From positions 189,102 to 253,101 of the forward strand of contig NZ_JAGYPG010000004.1 in assembly GCF_018343625.1 (NCBI RefSeq): DNA of 64,000 nucleotides, read 5' to 3'. A program made the translations under genes and the position numbers. Positions 33,134-41,746 of this stretch are shown one piece after another. Each line of letters starts with the position of its first letter. Positions within the stretch are counted from its first letter, which is position 1. This DNA comes from Lederbergia citri. GTDB taxonomy: Bacteria; Bacillota; Bacilli; Bacillales; Bacillaceae_C. The notes below the pieces were generated by a model. The model did no database searches. It was not told where the DNA came from and was given only the letters and a program-made list of their open reading frames with translations.

Positions 33134-34200
33134 GAAAAGCACTTCAAGGGTTAGCACCATATAAAGTAAAATCTGAATTTGATATGGTCAGACTTGATAA
33201 TAATGAAGCATTTATGAGTTTATTGTCATCGATAGACCTTGGAAAATTACAGGAAACATTAATTAATCGTTATCCAGCTGAAAGTTCTGAAGCACTTGTT
33301 AAGGCTTATGGAAAATTCAGTAGTTTTCCTGCTGATAATATTATTGCTGGGAATGGATCGGATGAATTAATTTCAATCATTTCTCAATATTATCTTGATC
33401 CTGGCGATGTAGTGTTTGTTTTGGAACCGGATTTTTCGATGTATGAGAAAAATGCTGTCATTATGGGAGCAGTGGTACATCGAATTTCCTTAAATGAGGA
33501 TTTCTCGTTGCCTTTAGAAAAGATATTGGCAGATATTGCAGAGAGAAAACCTAAGCTAATGTACCTATCAAACCCAAATAATCCGACTGGTCAATTTTAT
33601 CCACCAGCTGAAATTGAGCAGTTGATTTCAGCACTTCGTCAAGTGGATGGTTTTCTAATACTAGATGAAGCATATATCGACTTTGCCGGAGAGTCTCCGT
33701 TTGTTAAAAAAGTATTGAACTATGAAAATCTAATTATTTTAAGAACCGCCTCAAAAGCCATGGGAATGGCGGCCCTAAGACTTGGATTTTTGATTGCTAA
33801 TGATCAAATTATTGAAGGAATCAGTTGCATTAAACCTCCTTACAACGTAAATACCATTTCAGCCCAAATCGGTACACAGTTACTGGAAAATCCGAATGTA
33901 TTGGATCAATTTTTATTATTGCAGCTTGGTCAAATAGCTGAACTTGAGGAAATTTTAACCGAATTTGTCCGTAAGATTGTAGGTGCAACATTATTTCCAA
34001 GCCATACAAATTTCTTTCTAATCAAAATGAATGAAGCAAAGTCACTTGCTGATTTCCTTTATGAGAGAAAAATTAAGATTCGCTTTTTTGATGATGACAC
34101 ACTGAAGGCAGTTAGGATTTCAGCAGGTACGAAAGAGGAACATGCGAAGCTCCGTGCTGCATTAAACGAATGGAGTGAGATGTATGCGAAGTGCATCTAA
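33130..34200 (+). CDS. hisC: Histidinol-phosphate aminotransferase
   Basis: PLP aminotransferase making histidinol phosphate from imidazole acetol phosphate. The 356 residues contain GNGSDELISIISQ, LSNPNNPTGQF, LDEAYIDFAGE, and the PLP lysine in RTASKAMGMAALRLGF. In B. subtilis hisC lies in the trp region; here it is inside the his operon, between hisD and hisB. Its 3' end overlaps hisB by about 17 bp. Confidence 0.93.
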   Translation: MRKALQGLAPYKVKSEFDMVRLDNNEAFMSLLSSIDLGKLQETLINRYPAESSEALVKAYGKFSSFPADNIIAGNGSDELISIISQYYLDPGDVVFVLEPDFSMYEKNAVIMGAVVHRISLNEDFSLPLEKILADIAERKPKLMYLSNPNNPTGQFYPPAEIEQLISALRQVDGFLILDEAYIDFAGESPFVKKVLNYENLIILRTASKAMGMAALRLGFLIANDQIIEGISCIKPPYNVNTISAQIGTQLLENPNVLDQFLLLQLGQIAELEEILTEFVRKIVGATLFPSHTNFFLIKMNEAKSLADFLYERKIKIRFFDDDTLKAVRISAGTKEEHAKLRAALNEWSEMYAKCI

Positions 34201-34771
34201 TAAAAGGGAAACGTTAGAAACAAAAATTGAACTAGAATGTCGATTGGATGACCCGTCAGTTGTAGAAATTCAAACAGGTGTCGGATTTTTTGATCATATG
34301 ATGGAGGCATTCGCGAGACACGGCCGAATTGGTCTAACATTAAAAGTAGATGGTGACTTACATATCGATAGTCATCACACAGTTGAGGATGCTGGAATCG
34401 TACTCGGAAAAGCAATCCGCGAGGCATTGGGAGATAAAAAAGGTATTGTACGCTACGGATCTTCCTACGTTCCAATGGACGAAACACTTGGTTTTGCTGC
34501 AATTGATATAAGCGGCCGTCCATTTCTTCACTTTGAAGGAGAATTTCAAACACCATCACTCGGAAATTTTGACACTGAATTAGTGAAAGAATTTTTCAGA
34601 GCATTTGCCTTTAATGCCGGAATCACGCTGCATGTTCGCGTATTGTATGGCGAAAATACACACCATAAGATTGAGGCAATTTTTAAAGCGGTCGGTCGTG
34701 CGTTGGCAGAAGCAATTCGGATTGATCCTAATATACAAGGGGTAAATTCAACGAAGGGTTTAATTGAATAG
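34184..34771 (+). CDS. hisB: Imidazoleglycerol-phosphate dehydratase
   Basis: Dehydrates imidazole glycerol phosphate. The 195 residues show GVGFFDHMMEAFARHG, the metal-binding DSHHTVEDAGI and the matching HHKIEAIFKAVGRAL near the C-terminus. ATG at 34184 has GGAGTGAG 5 bp upstream; GTG at 34175 is an alternative. The normal next gene, hisH, is not present. A 235-bp non-coding tract follows before hisA. Confidence 0.95.
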   Translation: MRSASNKRETLETKIELECRLDDPSVVEIQTGVGFFDHMMEAFARHGRIGLTLKVDGDLHIDSHHTVEDAGIVLGKAIREALGDKKGIVRYGSSYVPMDETLGFAAIDISGRPFLHFEGEFQTPSLGNFDTELVKEFFRAFAFNAGITLHVRVLYGENTHHKIEAIFKAVGRALAEAIRIDPNIQGVNSTKGLIE

Positions 34772-34783
34772 TGTTTAGGCTAA

Positions 34784-34978
34784 GTGGTATCCCTCCGCCA
34801 ATACGGAGGTTGTTATCCGTTAATAGGACTGAATCACCCTCCTAAAGAAAGTATTATTTAGGAATTAAACAGTTTATGCGTTGCTTTCCGATAGACTTTA
34901 TCAGAGGGTAACATGGTGTTATCCGGGAGTAATGCAGTGATATCCAAAGGTGATTACCTGCACGGGAATGTTTTAAAA
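34784..34978. repeat. Degenerate ~21-bp repeat tract in place of hisH
   Basis: The space between hisB and hisA (34772-35006) has no reading frame resembling HisH. Instead it contains recurring TTATCC-like anchors (34787, 34813, 34874, 34898, 34919 and 34940). The last two steps are 21 bp, with units such as TGTTATCCGGGAGTAATGCA followed by TGATATCCAAAGGTGATTAC. Other steps range from 18 to 26 bp, so the array is worn. A GGAGGG-type complementary pair (CCTCCG / CGGAGG, 34794-34809) forms a small hairpin. Confidence 0.6.
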
Positions 34979-35006
34979 TAGAATCTTTGTTTCAGGGGGC
35001 TGCAAA

Positions 35007-35711
35007 TTGAAAATTTTACCTGCAATGGATTTAATAAATGGAAAATGTGTAAGGCTTTATCAAGGAGATTTTAATAAAACAACTCAGGTGGGAAGTGACC
35101 CTGAGTCCCAGCTGAAAACGTTTATTGAAGATGGAGCGGAAATCATTCATATCGTAGATTTAGACGGAGCCCGTTCGGGAAAGCCAGAGCAAATCGAACT
35201 GATTACAAAGCTTTGCTCAATTAGTACAGTTCCCATCCAAATTGGTGGAGGAATTCGATCCATTGAAACAGTAAAGGCATACATTGAAGCTGGTGTAGCG
35301 AGAGTGATTTTAGGTACAGCTGCAATAAATGATGAGCAGTTTTTAAAAGAAGCTCTAGCAAACTATAAAGATAATGTTGTAATTGGTATTGATGCTAAAA
35401 ATGAAAAAGTAGCTGTCAGTGGTTGGGAAACGGAAACGGATGTTGATTATATCGAGTTTGCTAAGAAAATGGAAGAACTCGGTGTAAAGCGCATTGTGTT
35501 TACTGATATTTCTAAAGACGGTACCATGCAAGGTCCAAATCTTGAACAGCTAAAGAAAATCAATGATGCCGTTAAATGTGACATTATTGCCTCTGGTGGT
35601 ATTAGAAATCAAGAAGACTTAGAGAGAATATCAGCAATTGGAATCAATGAAGCGATCGTTGGGAAAGCGATGTATGAAGGTACAATCAAATTAAGGGGTG
35701 GCGCTTTATGA
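35007..35711 (+). CDS. hisA: Phosphoribosylformimino-5-aminoimidazole carboxamide ribotide isomerase
   Basis: Amadori isomerase of the histidine pathway, a TIM barrel of 234 residues. MKILPAMDLINGKCVRLYQG carries the first catalytic Asp. IHIVDLDGARSGKP, IQIGGGIRS and VFTDISKDGTMQGPN (second Asp) follow. TTG start at 35007 after CAGGGGGC. Its 3' end overlaps hisF by 4 bp. Confidence 0.95.
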   Translation: MKILPAMDLINGKCVRLYQGDFNKTTQVGSDPESQLKTFIEDGAEIIHIVDLDGARSGKPEQIELITKLCSISTVPIQIGGGIRSIETVKAYIEAGVARVILGTAAINDEQFLKEALANYKDNVVIGIDAKNEKVAVSGWETETDVDYIEFAKKMEELGVKRIVFTDISKDGTMQGPNLEQLKKINDAVKCDIIASGGIRNQEDLERISAIGINEAIVGKAMYEGTIKLRGGAL

Positions 35712-36469
35712 CAACAAAAAAAATTATTCCATGCTTAGATGTAAAAGACGGAAAAGTCGTGAAAGGAATTAATTTTGAAGGTATGCGCGAAATGGGAGAC
35801 CCTGTTGAAATGGCGAAATCCTATTCCGAAAATGGTGCTGATGAATTGGTGTTTTTAGATATATCCGCTACTACTGAAGGGCGCGATACAATGGTAGATG
35901 TTGTAAAACGTGTAGCTGAAAAAGTGACAGTTCCATTTACTGTCGGAGGCGGTATCAGAACACTGGATGATATTGAACGAATTTTAAATGCAGGTGCTGA
36001 TAAAGTAGGAATTAACACTGCCGCAGTAGCACGACCTGAATTGATTGCAGAATCCGCTGAGAAATTTGGCTCTGAGCGCATCGTCGCAGCAGTGGATGCT
36101 AAACTTTTTCCGGACGGCACATGGCATGTTATGACTCACGGAGGATTAAAGGATACTGGCATTGACGCCATCGAGTGGAGTAAAAAGCTTGAAGAACTTG
36201 GAGCGGGTTCTATTTTGCCGACAAGTGTTGACCGTGACGGTGTGAAAGATGGCTATGATTTAGAACTTACGAAAGCAATAGTAGATGCCGTTAAAATTCC
36301 GGTCATAGCTTCGGGCGGTTGCGGGAATGCGGAACATATTGTAGAAGTGTTTGAAAAAACAAATGTAGATGCGGCTTTGGCGGCTTCCATTTTTCACGAA
36401 GGTATTGTAACCATTGGTGAAGTAAAAGCACTTTGCAAGGAACGAGGAGTTGAAGTAAGTGAAGCTTGA
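35708..36469 (+). CDS. hisF: Imidazole glycerol phosphate synthase, cyclase subunit
   Basis: TIM-barrel subunit of 253 residues that forms imidazole glycerol phosphate and AICAR using ammonia normally supplied by HisH. Catalytic Asp residues are in PCLDVKDGKVVKG and VAAVDAK, and the phosphate loops are TVGGGIRTLDD and IASGGCGN. It appears intact, including SVDRDGVKDGYD. Its glutaminase partner gene is missing from the operon, so it would depend on free ammonia or on a HisH encoded elsewhere. Confidence 0.96.
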   Translation: MTTKKIIPCLDVKDGKVVKGINFEGMREMGDPVEMAKSYSENGADELVFLDISATTEGRDTMVDVVKRVAEKVTVPFTVGGGIRTLDDIERILNAGADKVGINTAAVARPELIAESAEKFGSERIVAAVDAKLFPDGTWHVMTHGGLKDTGIDAIEWSKKLEELGAGSILPTSVDRDGVKDGYDLELTKAIVDAVKIPVIASGGCGNAEHIVEVFEKTNVDAALAASIFHEGIVTIGEVKALCKERGVEVSEA

Positions 36470-37124
36470 TTTTTCCAAAGGCCTGCTTCCTGCGATTATT
36501 GTAGATGATCGTACTCAAGAAGTGCTTATGCTTGCCTATATGGACGAAACTGCCTTTAATAAGACCGTAGAAACGAAAGAAACTTGGTTTTATTCACGTT
36601 CTAGAAAAGAATATTGGAATAAAGGAGCTACTTCAGGAAACAAGCAAATTGTAAAGTCCATACAGTATGATTGTGATGGTGATACCCTTTTAATTAAGGT
36701 GGATCCGTTAGGACCTGCATGCCATACTGGTGAGAAAACATGCTTTTTCCATTCGGTTCAGTTGGAAGGCGAAGTAGGTAGTGGTGCTCAGGATGAATCC
36801 CAAACGATTTATGCTGATTTAATGGAAGAAATCCAAGATCGAAAATTAAAACCTGTGGAAGGGTCTTACACAAATTATTTGTTTGAAAAAGGCGTAGATA
36901 AAATCGCTAAAAAGCTTATTGAAGAAGCCGGAGAAGTCATTATAGCTGCAAAAAATAATGACAAGGAAGAGCTAGTATATGAAACGAGCGACTTACTGTA
37001 TCATTGCCTCGTTCTCCTTGCTAATCAAGGCGTTACACTAGAAGATGTGGAAGCCGAGCTCCGCAAGCGCTCTTCGAAAAAAGGAAACGCCAAAAAAGAA
37101 AGGCCGGAAATTGAAAATTGGTAA
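36459..37124 (+). CDS. hisIE: Bifunctional phosphoribosyl-AMP cyclohydrolase / phosphoribosyl-ATP pyrophosphatase
   Basis: Fused second and third steps of histidine synthesis, 221 residues. The N-terminal HisI domain (1-110) has the SRSRKEYWNKGATSGN block and metal-site YDCDGDTLLIKV and GPACHTGEKTCF. The C-terminal HisE domain (115-215) has SYTNYLFEKGVDKIAKKLIE followed by EAGEVIIAAKN. GTG start at 36459, inside the last codons of hisF. Last gene of the his operon. Confidence 0.95.
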   Translation: MKLDFSKGLLPAIIVDDRTQEVLMLAYMDETAFNKTVETKETWFYSRSRKEYWNKGATSGNKQIVKSIQYDCDGDTLLIKVDPLGPACHTGEKTCFFHSVQLEGEVGSGAQDESQTIYADLMEEIQDRKLKPVEGSYTNYLFEKGVDKIAKKLIEEAGEVIIAAKNNDKEELVYETSDLLYHCLVLLANQGVTLEDVEAELRKRSSKKGNAKKERPEIENW

Positions 37125-37152
37125 GGGGTAGTAAAAAAACTGCCCCTTTTTT
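37123..37152 (+). terminator. Terminator of the his operon
   Basis: AAGGGG and CCCCTT arms with inner GTAGT / ACTGC pairing, then T run. Confidence 0.8.
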
Positions 37153-37163
37153 GAATCTCATTA

Positions 37164-38297
37164 CTATGGTTTTAACACAACCTTAATACATTCATCTTCA
37201 TGATCGTTGAAAATTTGGTATGCATGAGCAGCTTGATCCAATGGTATTTTATGAGTAATAATTTCCGTTGGATCGAATTCCTTAGTGACGATTTTTTCAA
37301 ATAGTTCAGGCATATAGTGAACAGCAGGAGCCTGTCCCATCTTTAGAGTAATATTTCGCGAAAAGAATTCGCCTAAAGGAAATAGATTATAATTGGATCC
37401 GTATACTCCGGTTAACTGAATCGTTCCATATTTTCTAACAGCTTTCATCGCGATTTCAATCGCACTAAGTGTTCCGCCTTGTAGTTTTAATTTCTGTCCA
37501 ACTGTTTCCATTGGTGTTTTTTTGCCATCCATGCCAACACAGTCGATTACTACGTCTGCCCCGCCATTTGTAATTTCTCTTAAATATAGGCCAGCGTCTT
37601 CATTTTGTGTAAAATCGTAAATCTCAACTTTATTTATTTTCTTTGCATGTCTCAAACGATAATCAACATGATCGACTGCAATGACTCTTCTTGCACCTTT
37701 CATCCAAGCAAATTTTTGTGTCATAAGCCCAACTGGACCACAGCCTAGTACAATGACAGTATCCCCTTTTTTAATACCCGCATTTTCAATACTCCAATAA
37801 GCTGTAGGTAAAACATCCGAAAGGAAAAGAAGCGATTCATCTTCAAGTTCCGTTGATTCAGGTATGACGAATGGAAGGAAGTTTCCGAACGGAACTTTTA
37901 AGTATTCAGCTTGACCGCCAGGATGATCCCCGAACATTTCCGTATAGCCGAGATATCCTCCAGTATCTAAATGAGGATTGGCATTATCACATTGGCTTTC
38001 CATATGATTTTGACAATAAAAGCATTTCCCGCAGGCTACAGTAAACGGAATGACAACACGATCCCCTTTTTTCACCTTCGTGACTTCAGGTCCCACTTCC
38101 TCTACAATTCCCATTGGTTCGTGTCCAATAATATAATCGTCACGCATTTTCATATTTCCAAGATAAAGGTGAAGGTCAGATCCACAAATAGCAGTGGATG
38201 TAATACGAACGATAATATCATCTTTCTTTTCAAGCTTCGGTTCCGGCACATTTTTCACTTCAATTTTCTTTGCTCCCTGATACGTTACTGCCTTCAT
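37164..38297 (-). CDS. Zinc-dependent alcohol dehydrogenase family protein
   Basis: A 377-residue medium-chain dehydrogenase. Catalytic zinc ligands lie in TAICGSDLHLY (Cys) and IIGHEPMGIVEEVG (His-Glu). Four structural-zinc cysteines are in CGKCFYCQNHMESQC. The nucleotide-binding loop is VIVLGCGPVGLMTQK. Start at 38297 because GTGAGGGGG precedes it; the frame continues upstream to 38357 without a site. The sequence is like the formaldehyde/threonine dehydrogenase-type class common in Bacillus. Substrate is unknown. It is divergent from the transsulfuration gene. Confidence 0.9.
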   Translation of the reverse strand: MKAVTYQGAKKIEVKNVPEPKLEKKDDIIVRITSTAICGSDLHLYLGNMKMRDDYIIGHEPMGIVEEVGPEVTKVKKGDRVVIPFTVACGKCFYCQNHMESQCDNANPHLDTGGYLGYTEMFGDHPGGQAEYLKVPFGNFLPFVIPESTELEDESLLFLSDVLPTAYWSIENAGIKKGDTVIVLGCGPVGLMTQKFAWMKGARRVIAVDHVDYRLRHAKKINKVEIYDFTQNEDAGLYLREITNGGADVVIDCVGMDGKKTPMETVGQKLKLQGGTLSAIEIAMKAVRKYGTIQLTGVYGSNYNLFPLGEFFSRNITLKMGQAPAVHYMPELFEKIVTKEFDPTEIITHKIPLDQAAHAYQIFNDHEDECIKVVLKP

Positions 38298-38360
38298 TGA
38301 AATCCCCCTCACTTTAAGAACAGATATTTCTATATTGCCCATATCTAGATTTTTCACCCT

Positions 38361-38389
38361 TTGACACTGTAAAGAATTAAAAGTATAAT
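38361..38389 (+). promoter_or_regulatory. Consensus sigma-A promoter
   Basis: TTGACA (38361-38366), 17-bp spacer, TATAAT (38384-38389): a perfect match, driving the transsulfuration gene. Confidence 0.9.
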
Positions 38390-38423
38390 CTCAATTATTA
38401 ATCAACTTAGGAGTGAATTACAG

Positions 38424-39569
38424 ATGAGTGACGTTTCTTTTGATACATTGTCTGTCCACCAATCACTAAAAAATAAGAACCATTTTACGAGTAAAGCAAC
38501 ACCTATTTACCAAACGTCCTCATTTTCATTTAAAAATCTGGATGAATTAGAAAGTTACTTTGAGGGTGAAACGCCGTACTTATATACACGCTATGGCAAC
38601 CCTAATACAGATGAATTAGGTGCTGCAGTGGCTGCTTTAGAAAGTGCGGAATCAGGAGTTGCCGCTTCATCTGGGATGTCTGGGATTTTAGCAGGAATAG
38701 TCTCTGTTGCAAAAAATGGCGATCATATTGTCGCATGTGATGATTTATATGGTGGTACATATCATTTACTTGATACGGAACTTAAGAACTTTGGAATTGA
38801 TGTCACATTCGTGTCTTTCGCAAATGAACAAGAGATTAGAGAGGCTATTCGTGAAAATACGAAACTATTATATACAGAAACAATTACAAATCCATTTTTA
38901 CGTGCGGAGAATATAGAGATGCTTGTCAGCATAGCCAAAGAATTTAATATTGCTACAATGGTAGATAATACTTTTGCAACTCCATATGTTTTGCAGCCGT
39001 ATAAAGAAGGAGTGGACCTTGTCGTTCATAGTGCTACAAAATATCTTGGTGGACATAGTGATGTTTCCGCGGGTGTGATTGTTGGAAGTGAGGAATTGAT
39101 TCAATCCGTCCGCCAAAAAATTATTAGTCTCGGAGCAAATTTAAGTCCATTTGAAGCGTGGCTTACGTGTCGAGGAATAAAAACTCTCGCCTTGCGAATG
39201 GAAAAACAAAATAATAATGCTCAATATATTGCAGACGAGCTTAAGGAAAATGCCAATGTTCAAAAAGTGTACTTCCCTAAGTCAGTGTCCGAAAAAGGAA
39301 ATGGAGCAGTCGTTACAATCGAACTATCACCTCAATGTGACATCCATACCTTTTTTGCATCGCTTGGATGGATTAAAATTGTTCCTTCGTTAGGTGGGGT
39401 GGAAACATCGGTGTCTTATCCATTTGGAACGTCTCATCGAAATTTGCCTCCAGAAGCACAAGAAAAACTAGGTATAAATGAACGTGTTATTCGCATATCC
39501 ATTGGAATAGAAAATCCAAAAGAAATCTTAGCTGAGCTTATATCAGCAATTGAAACATCATTAATTTAG
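38424..39569 (+). CDS. Cys/Met-metabolism PLP enzyme (cystathionine gamma-synthase / gamma-lyase family)
   Basis: A 381-residue PLP enzyme of sulfur amino acid metabolism. Blocks: TPIYQTSSF, YLYTRYGNPNTDELGAAVA, the substrate-site LYGGTYHL, VDNTFATPYVLQP, the PLP lysine in HSATKYLGGHSDVSAG, and LGGVETSVSYPFGTSH. Members make cystathionine or homocysteine (from O-acyl-homoserine), or cleave cystathionine or methionine. These activities cannot be separated by eye. The gene has its own strong promoter and no S-box before it, but a SAM riboswitch operon starts immediately downstream, which supports a methionine-related role. Confidence 0.85.
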   Translation: MSDVSFDTLSVHQSLKNKNHFTSKATPIYQTSSFSFKNLDELESYFEGETPYLYTRYGNPNTDELGAAVAALESAESGVAASSGMSGILAGIVSVAKNGDHIVACDDLYGGTYHLLDTELKNFGIDVTFVSFANEQEIREAIRENTKLLYTETITNPFLRAENIEMLVSIAKEFNIATMVDNTFATPYVLQPYKEGVDLVVHSATKYLGGHSDVSAGVIVGSEELIQSVRQKIISLGANLSPFEAWLTCRGIKTLALRMEKQNNNAQYIADELKENANVQKVYFPKSVSEKGNGAVVTIELSPQCDIHTFFASLGWIKIVPSLGGVETSVSYPFGTSHRNLPPEAQEKLGINERVIRISIGIENPKEILAELISAIETSLI

Positions 39570-39580
39570 AAAAAAATGGT

Positions 39581-39609
39581 TTGACACATCTAATAAAGTG
39601 TTTTATACT
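39581..39609 (+). promoter_or_regulatory. Sigma-A promoter of the SAM-riboswitch operon
   Basis: TTGACA (39581-39586), 17-bp spacer, TATACT (39604-39609), about 50 bp before the riboswitch. Confidence 0.85.
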
Positions 39610-39657
39610 CTCATTACAAATGAAATGTATTAATGCTTTAAACAACTAAATTACGAT

Positions 39658-39768
39658 CTCTTATCAAGAGTGGCGGAGGGAATAGGCCCTATGAAGCCCG
39701 GCAACCTGCAAACATTATGTTTGGCAAAGGTGCTAAATCCTACAGATCATGGATCTGAAAGATAAGAG
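39658..39768 (+). ncRNA. SAM-I (S-box) riboswitch
   Basis: Closing helix P1 CTCTTATC / GATAAGAG. Conserved inner text: AAGAGTGGCGGAGGGA, GGCCCTATGAAGCCCGGCAA, AAAGGTGCTAAATCCTACAG and a final GGATCTGAAAGAT. It represses downstream genes when S-adenosylmethionine is plentiful by favouring the terminator at 39785. Confidence 0.97.
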
Positions 39769-39784
39769 GAGGCACCCGATAGAT

Positions 39785-39816
39785 AAAGGCCCTCTTCTTA
39801 GGAAGGGGGCCTTTTT
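39785..39816 (+). terminator. Riboswitch-controlled terminator
   Basis: AAAGGCCCTCTTC, TTA, GGAAGGGGGCCTTTTT. The 5' arm can alternatively pair with the riboswitch 3' strand region. Confidence 0.92.
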
Positions 39817-39902
39817 GATGTTAAAAATGTTAAATCGTTGAGTAACTTACTTTTACTAAGCCGAGTAAATCTATCATATTAATCATAATTGGAGGAAGCA
39901 AA

Positions 39903-40871
39903 ATGAAATCATCGTTTACTAAACTATTATTTTTACTTTTGGCATTGGTCACAATAACAGGCTGCTCAAGTCACGCGAGTGGAGCAAATGGTAAACCGAA
40001 AAAAATCATCTTGGATTACGCTTATTATTCGCCGACGAGCCTTATTTTAAAGGAAAAAGGATTTGCAGAGGAATTATTTAAAAAAGAAGGGATAGAGGTA
40101 GAATTTGTACTGAGTCAAGGAAGCAACAAAGCACTGGAGTTTTTAAATTCAAAAAGTGTTGACTTTGGTTCATCTGCTGGTGCAGCCGCCCTTCTCGCAA
40201 AAGCGAAAGGTTCGCCTATACAAACGGTCTATATTTTTTCAAAGCCAGAATGGACAGCACTCGTTTCTAAAGACTCTTCAATTAATAGTGTTGAAGAGTT
40301 GAAAGGGAAAAAAGTAGCTGCGACGCTTGGAACTGATCCATATATTTTCCTATTACGCGCATTAGAAGATAAGGGACTATCTGCAAAAGATGTAGAAATC
40401 ATCAACCTTCAACATGCAGATGGAGCAGCAGCTCTCCTGTCTGGGGAAGTGGATGCATGGGCAGGACTAGATCCGCATATGGCAAGAGTTGAAAAGGAAG
40501 TTGGAGCGAATCTTTTTTACCGAAACCCAGATTTTAATACGTATGGAACGTTAAACGTTCGCACAGATTTTGCTGAAAAATACCCAGAATACGTGACTAA
40601 GGTCATTGAAGCTTATGAAAAAGCTCGGCAGTGGGCGATCGATAATCCTGATGAAACGGCTGAAATTTTAGCAAAGGAAGCTCAAATTGATTTGGATGTT
40701 GCCAAAATTCAAATTGGACGGAATGATTTTTCCACTTCTAAACCTAGCGATGAGCAGATAGCTGCCATTACTGCTGCAGGCGATGTGTTAAAAAATGAAG
40801 GGTTAGTCGAGGGAGAGGCAGATATCGAAAAAATCGTTAAAGAATTAATTAATCCAAGTTATTTTAAATAA
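39903..40871 (+). CDS. SsuA/NMT1-type ABC substrate-binding lipoprotein
   Basis: A 322-residue lipoprotein of the nitrate/sulfonate/taurine-binding family. It has a signal peptide with lipobox ITGC. The mature protein contains YYSPTSLILKEKGFAEELFK, SVDFGSSAGAAALLAKA, VEELKGKKVAATLGTDPY and GEVDAWAGLDPHMARVE, which define the two-lobed fold. Under S-box control, it most likely captures an organosulfur compound such as an aliphatic sulfonate. Other small molecules of this broad family (for example pyrimidine precursors) remain possible. Site GGAGG before ATG. First gene of the riboswitch operon. Confidence 0.88.
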   Translation: MKSSFTKLLFLLLALVTITGCSSHASGANGKPKKIILDYAYYSPTSLILKEKGFAEELFKKEGIEVEFVLSQGSNKALEFLNSKSVDFGSSAGAAALLAKAKGSPIQTVYIFSKPEWTALVSKDSSINSVEELKGKKVAATLGTDPYIFLLRALEDKGLSAKDVEIINLQHADGAAALLSGEVDAWAGLDPHMARVEKEVGANLFYRNPDFNTYGTLNVRTDFAEKYPEYVTKVIEAYEKARQWAIDNPDETAEILAKEAQIDLDVAKIQIGRNDFSTSKPSDEQIAAITAAGDVLKNEGLVEGEADIEKIVKELINPSYFK

Positions 40872-40892
40872 GACAACAAGGCGGTGCTTTCT

Positions 40893-41732
40893 ATGAGTGG
40901 AAGAAGTGAAGCGATTGAAGTTGTTGTAAAAAAGCCAAAAACACGTGATATACAAAAAAAGAATAAATTTAATTTGAATTGGATACTTGGAGGTATTATT
41001 CCTCTAATTCTATTGGTTTCTTGGGAAATAGCTGGGAGATTTGGGTTCATTGAAGCCCATCTTCTCCCTACTCCTTCTAAGATAATAAAAGAAATTATTG
41101 AAATGGGAGCAACCGGTACCTTGTGGGGACACATTGGGACAACGCTTTTTCGAGTAGCGTTCGGATTTTTTCTAGGTACGATAGCCGCACTCATTCTTGG
41201 GTCAACTGTTGGATATTTTTCTGTCATCGAGAAATTACTAGATCCATTGATTCAGGCGTTTAGATCAATCCCTTCATTAGCTTGGGTTCCCTTGTTTATC
41301 CTTTGGATGGGAATTGGAGAGTCATCAAAAGTTACTCTCATTGCTGTCGGTGTATTTTTTCCTGTCTATTTAAACATCGTTTCTGGCATTCAAGGGGTCG
41401 ATCGCAAACTGATTGAAGTCGGAAAAATATATGGATTCACGTCTACGCAAACATTAAGAAAAATTATTTTACCTGCATCACTGCCTTCCTTTCTAGTAGG
41501 ACTGCGAAGCGGGCTAGGGCTTGGCTGGATGTTCGTTGTAGCAGCTGAAATTATGGGAGCAAGCAAAGGATTAGGCTACTTATTAGTTGTTGGTCAAAAC
41601 ACATACTCTCCGCATTTAGTCATTGCGAGTATTTTATTATTTGCCGCTATAGGGAAGTTGACTGATTCATTGTTAAAAAATATCGAGAAAAAATCGCTTA
41701 GCTGGCAGGATAGCTTTTCTAATCAGCGCTAA
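40893..41732 (+). CDS. SsuC-type ABC transporter permease
   Basis: A 279-residue permease of the BPD_transp_1 fold with about six helices. The helix near residue 30 is WILGGIIPLILLVSWEIAG. The EAA loop region is VDRKLIEVGKIYGFTSTQTL, followed by KIILPASLPSF. ATG at 40893 after AAGGCGGTG; the GTG at 40884 is inside that site. Partner of the binding protein and ATPase on either side. Confidence 0.9.
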   Translation: MSGRSEAIEVVVKKPKTRDIQKKNKFNLNWILGGIIPLILLVSWEIAGRFGFIEAHLLPTPSKIIKEIIEMGATGTLWGHIGTTLFRVAFGFFLGTIAALILGSTVGYFSVIEKLLDPLIQAFRSIPSLAWVPLFILWMGIGESSKVTLIAVGVFFPVYLNIVSGIQGVDRKLIEVGKIYGFTSTQTLRKIILPASLPSFLVGLRSGLGLGWMFVVAAEIMGASKGLGYLLVVGQNTYSPHLVIASILLFAAIGKLTDSLLKNIEKKSLSWQDSFSNQR

Positions 41733-41746
41733 AGGAGGACATCGAA

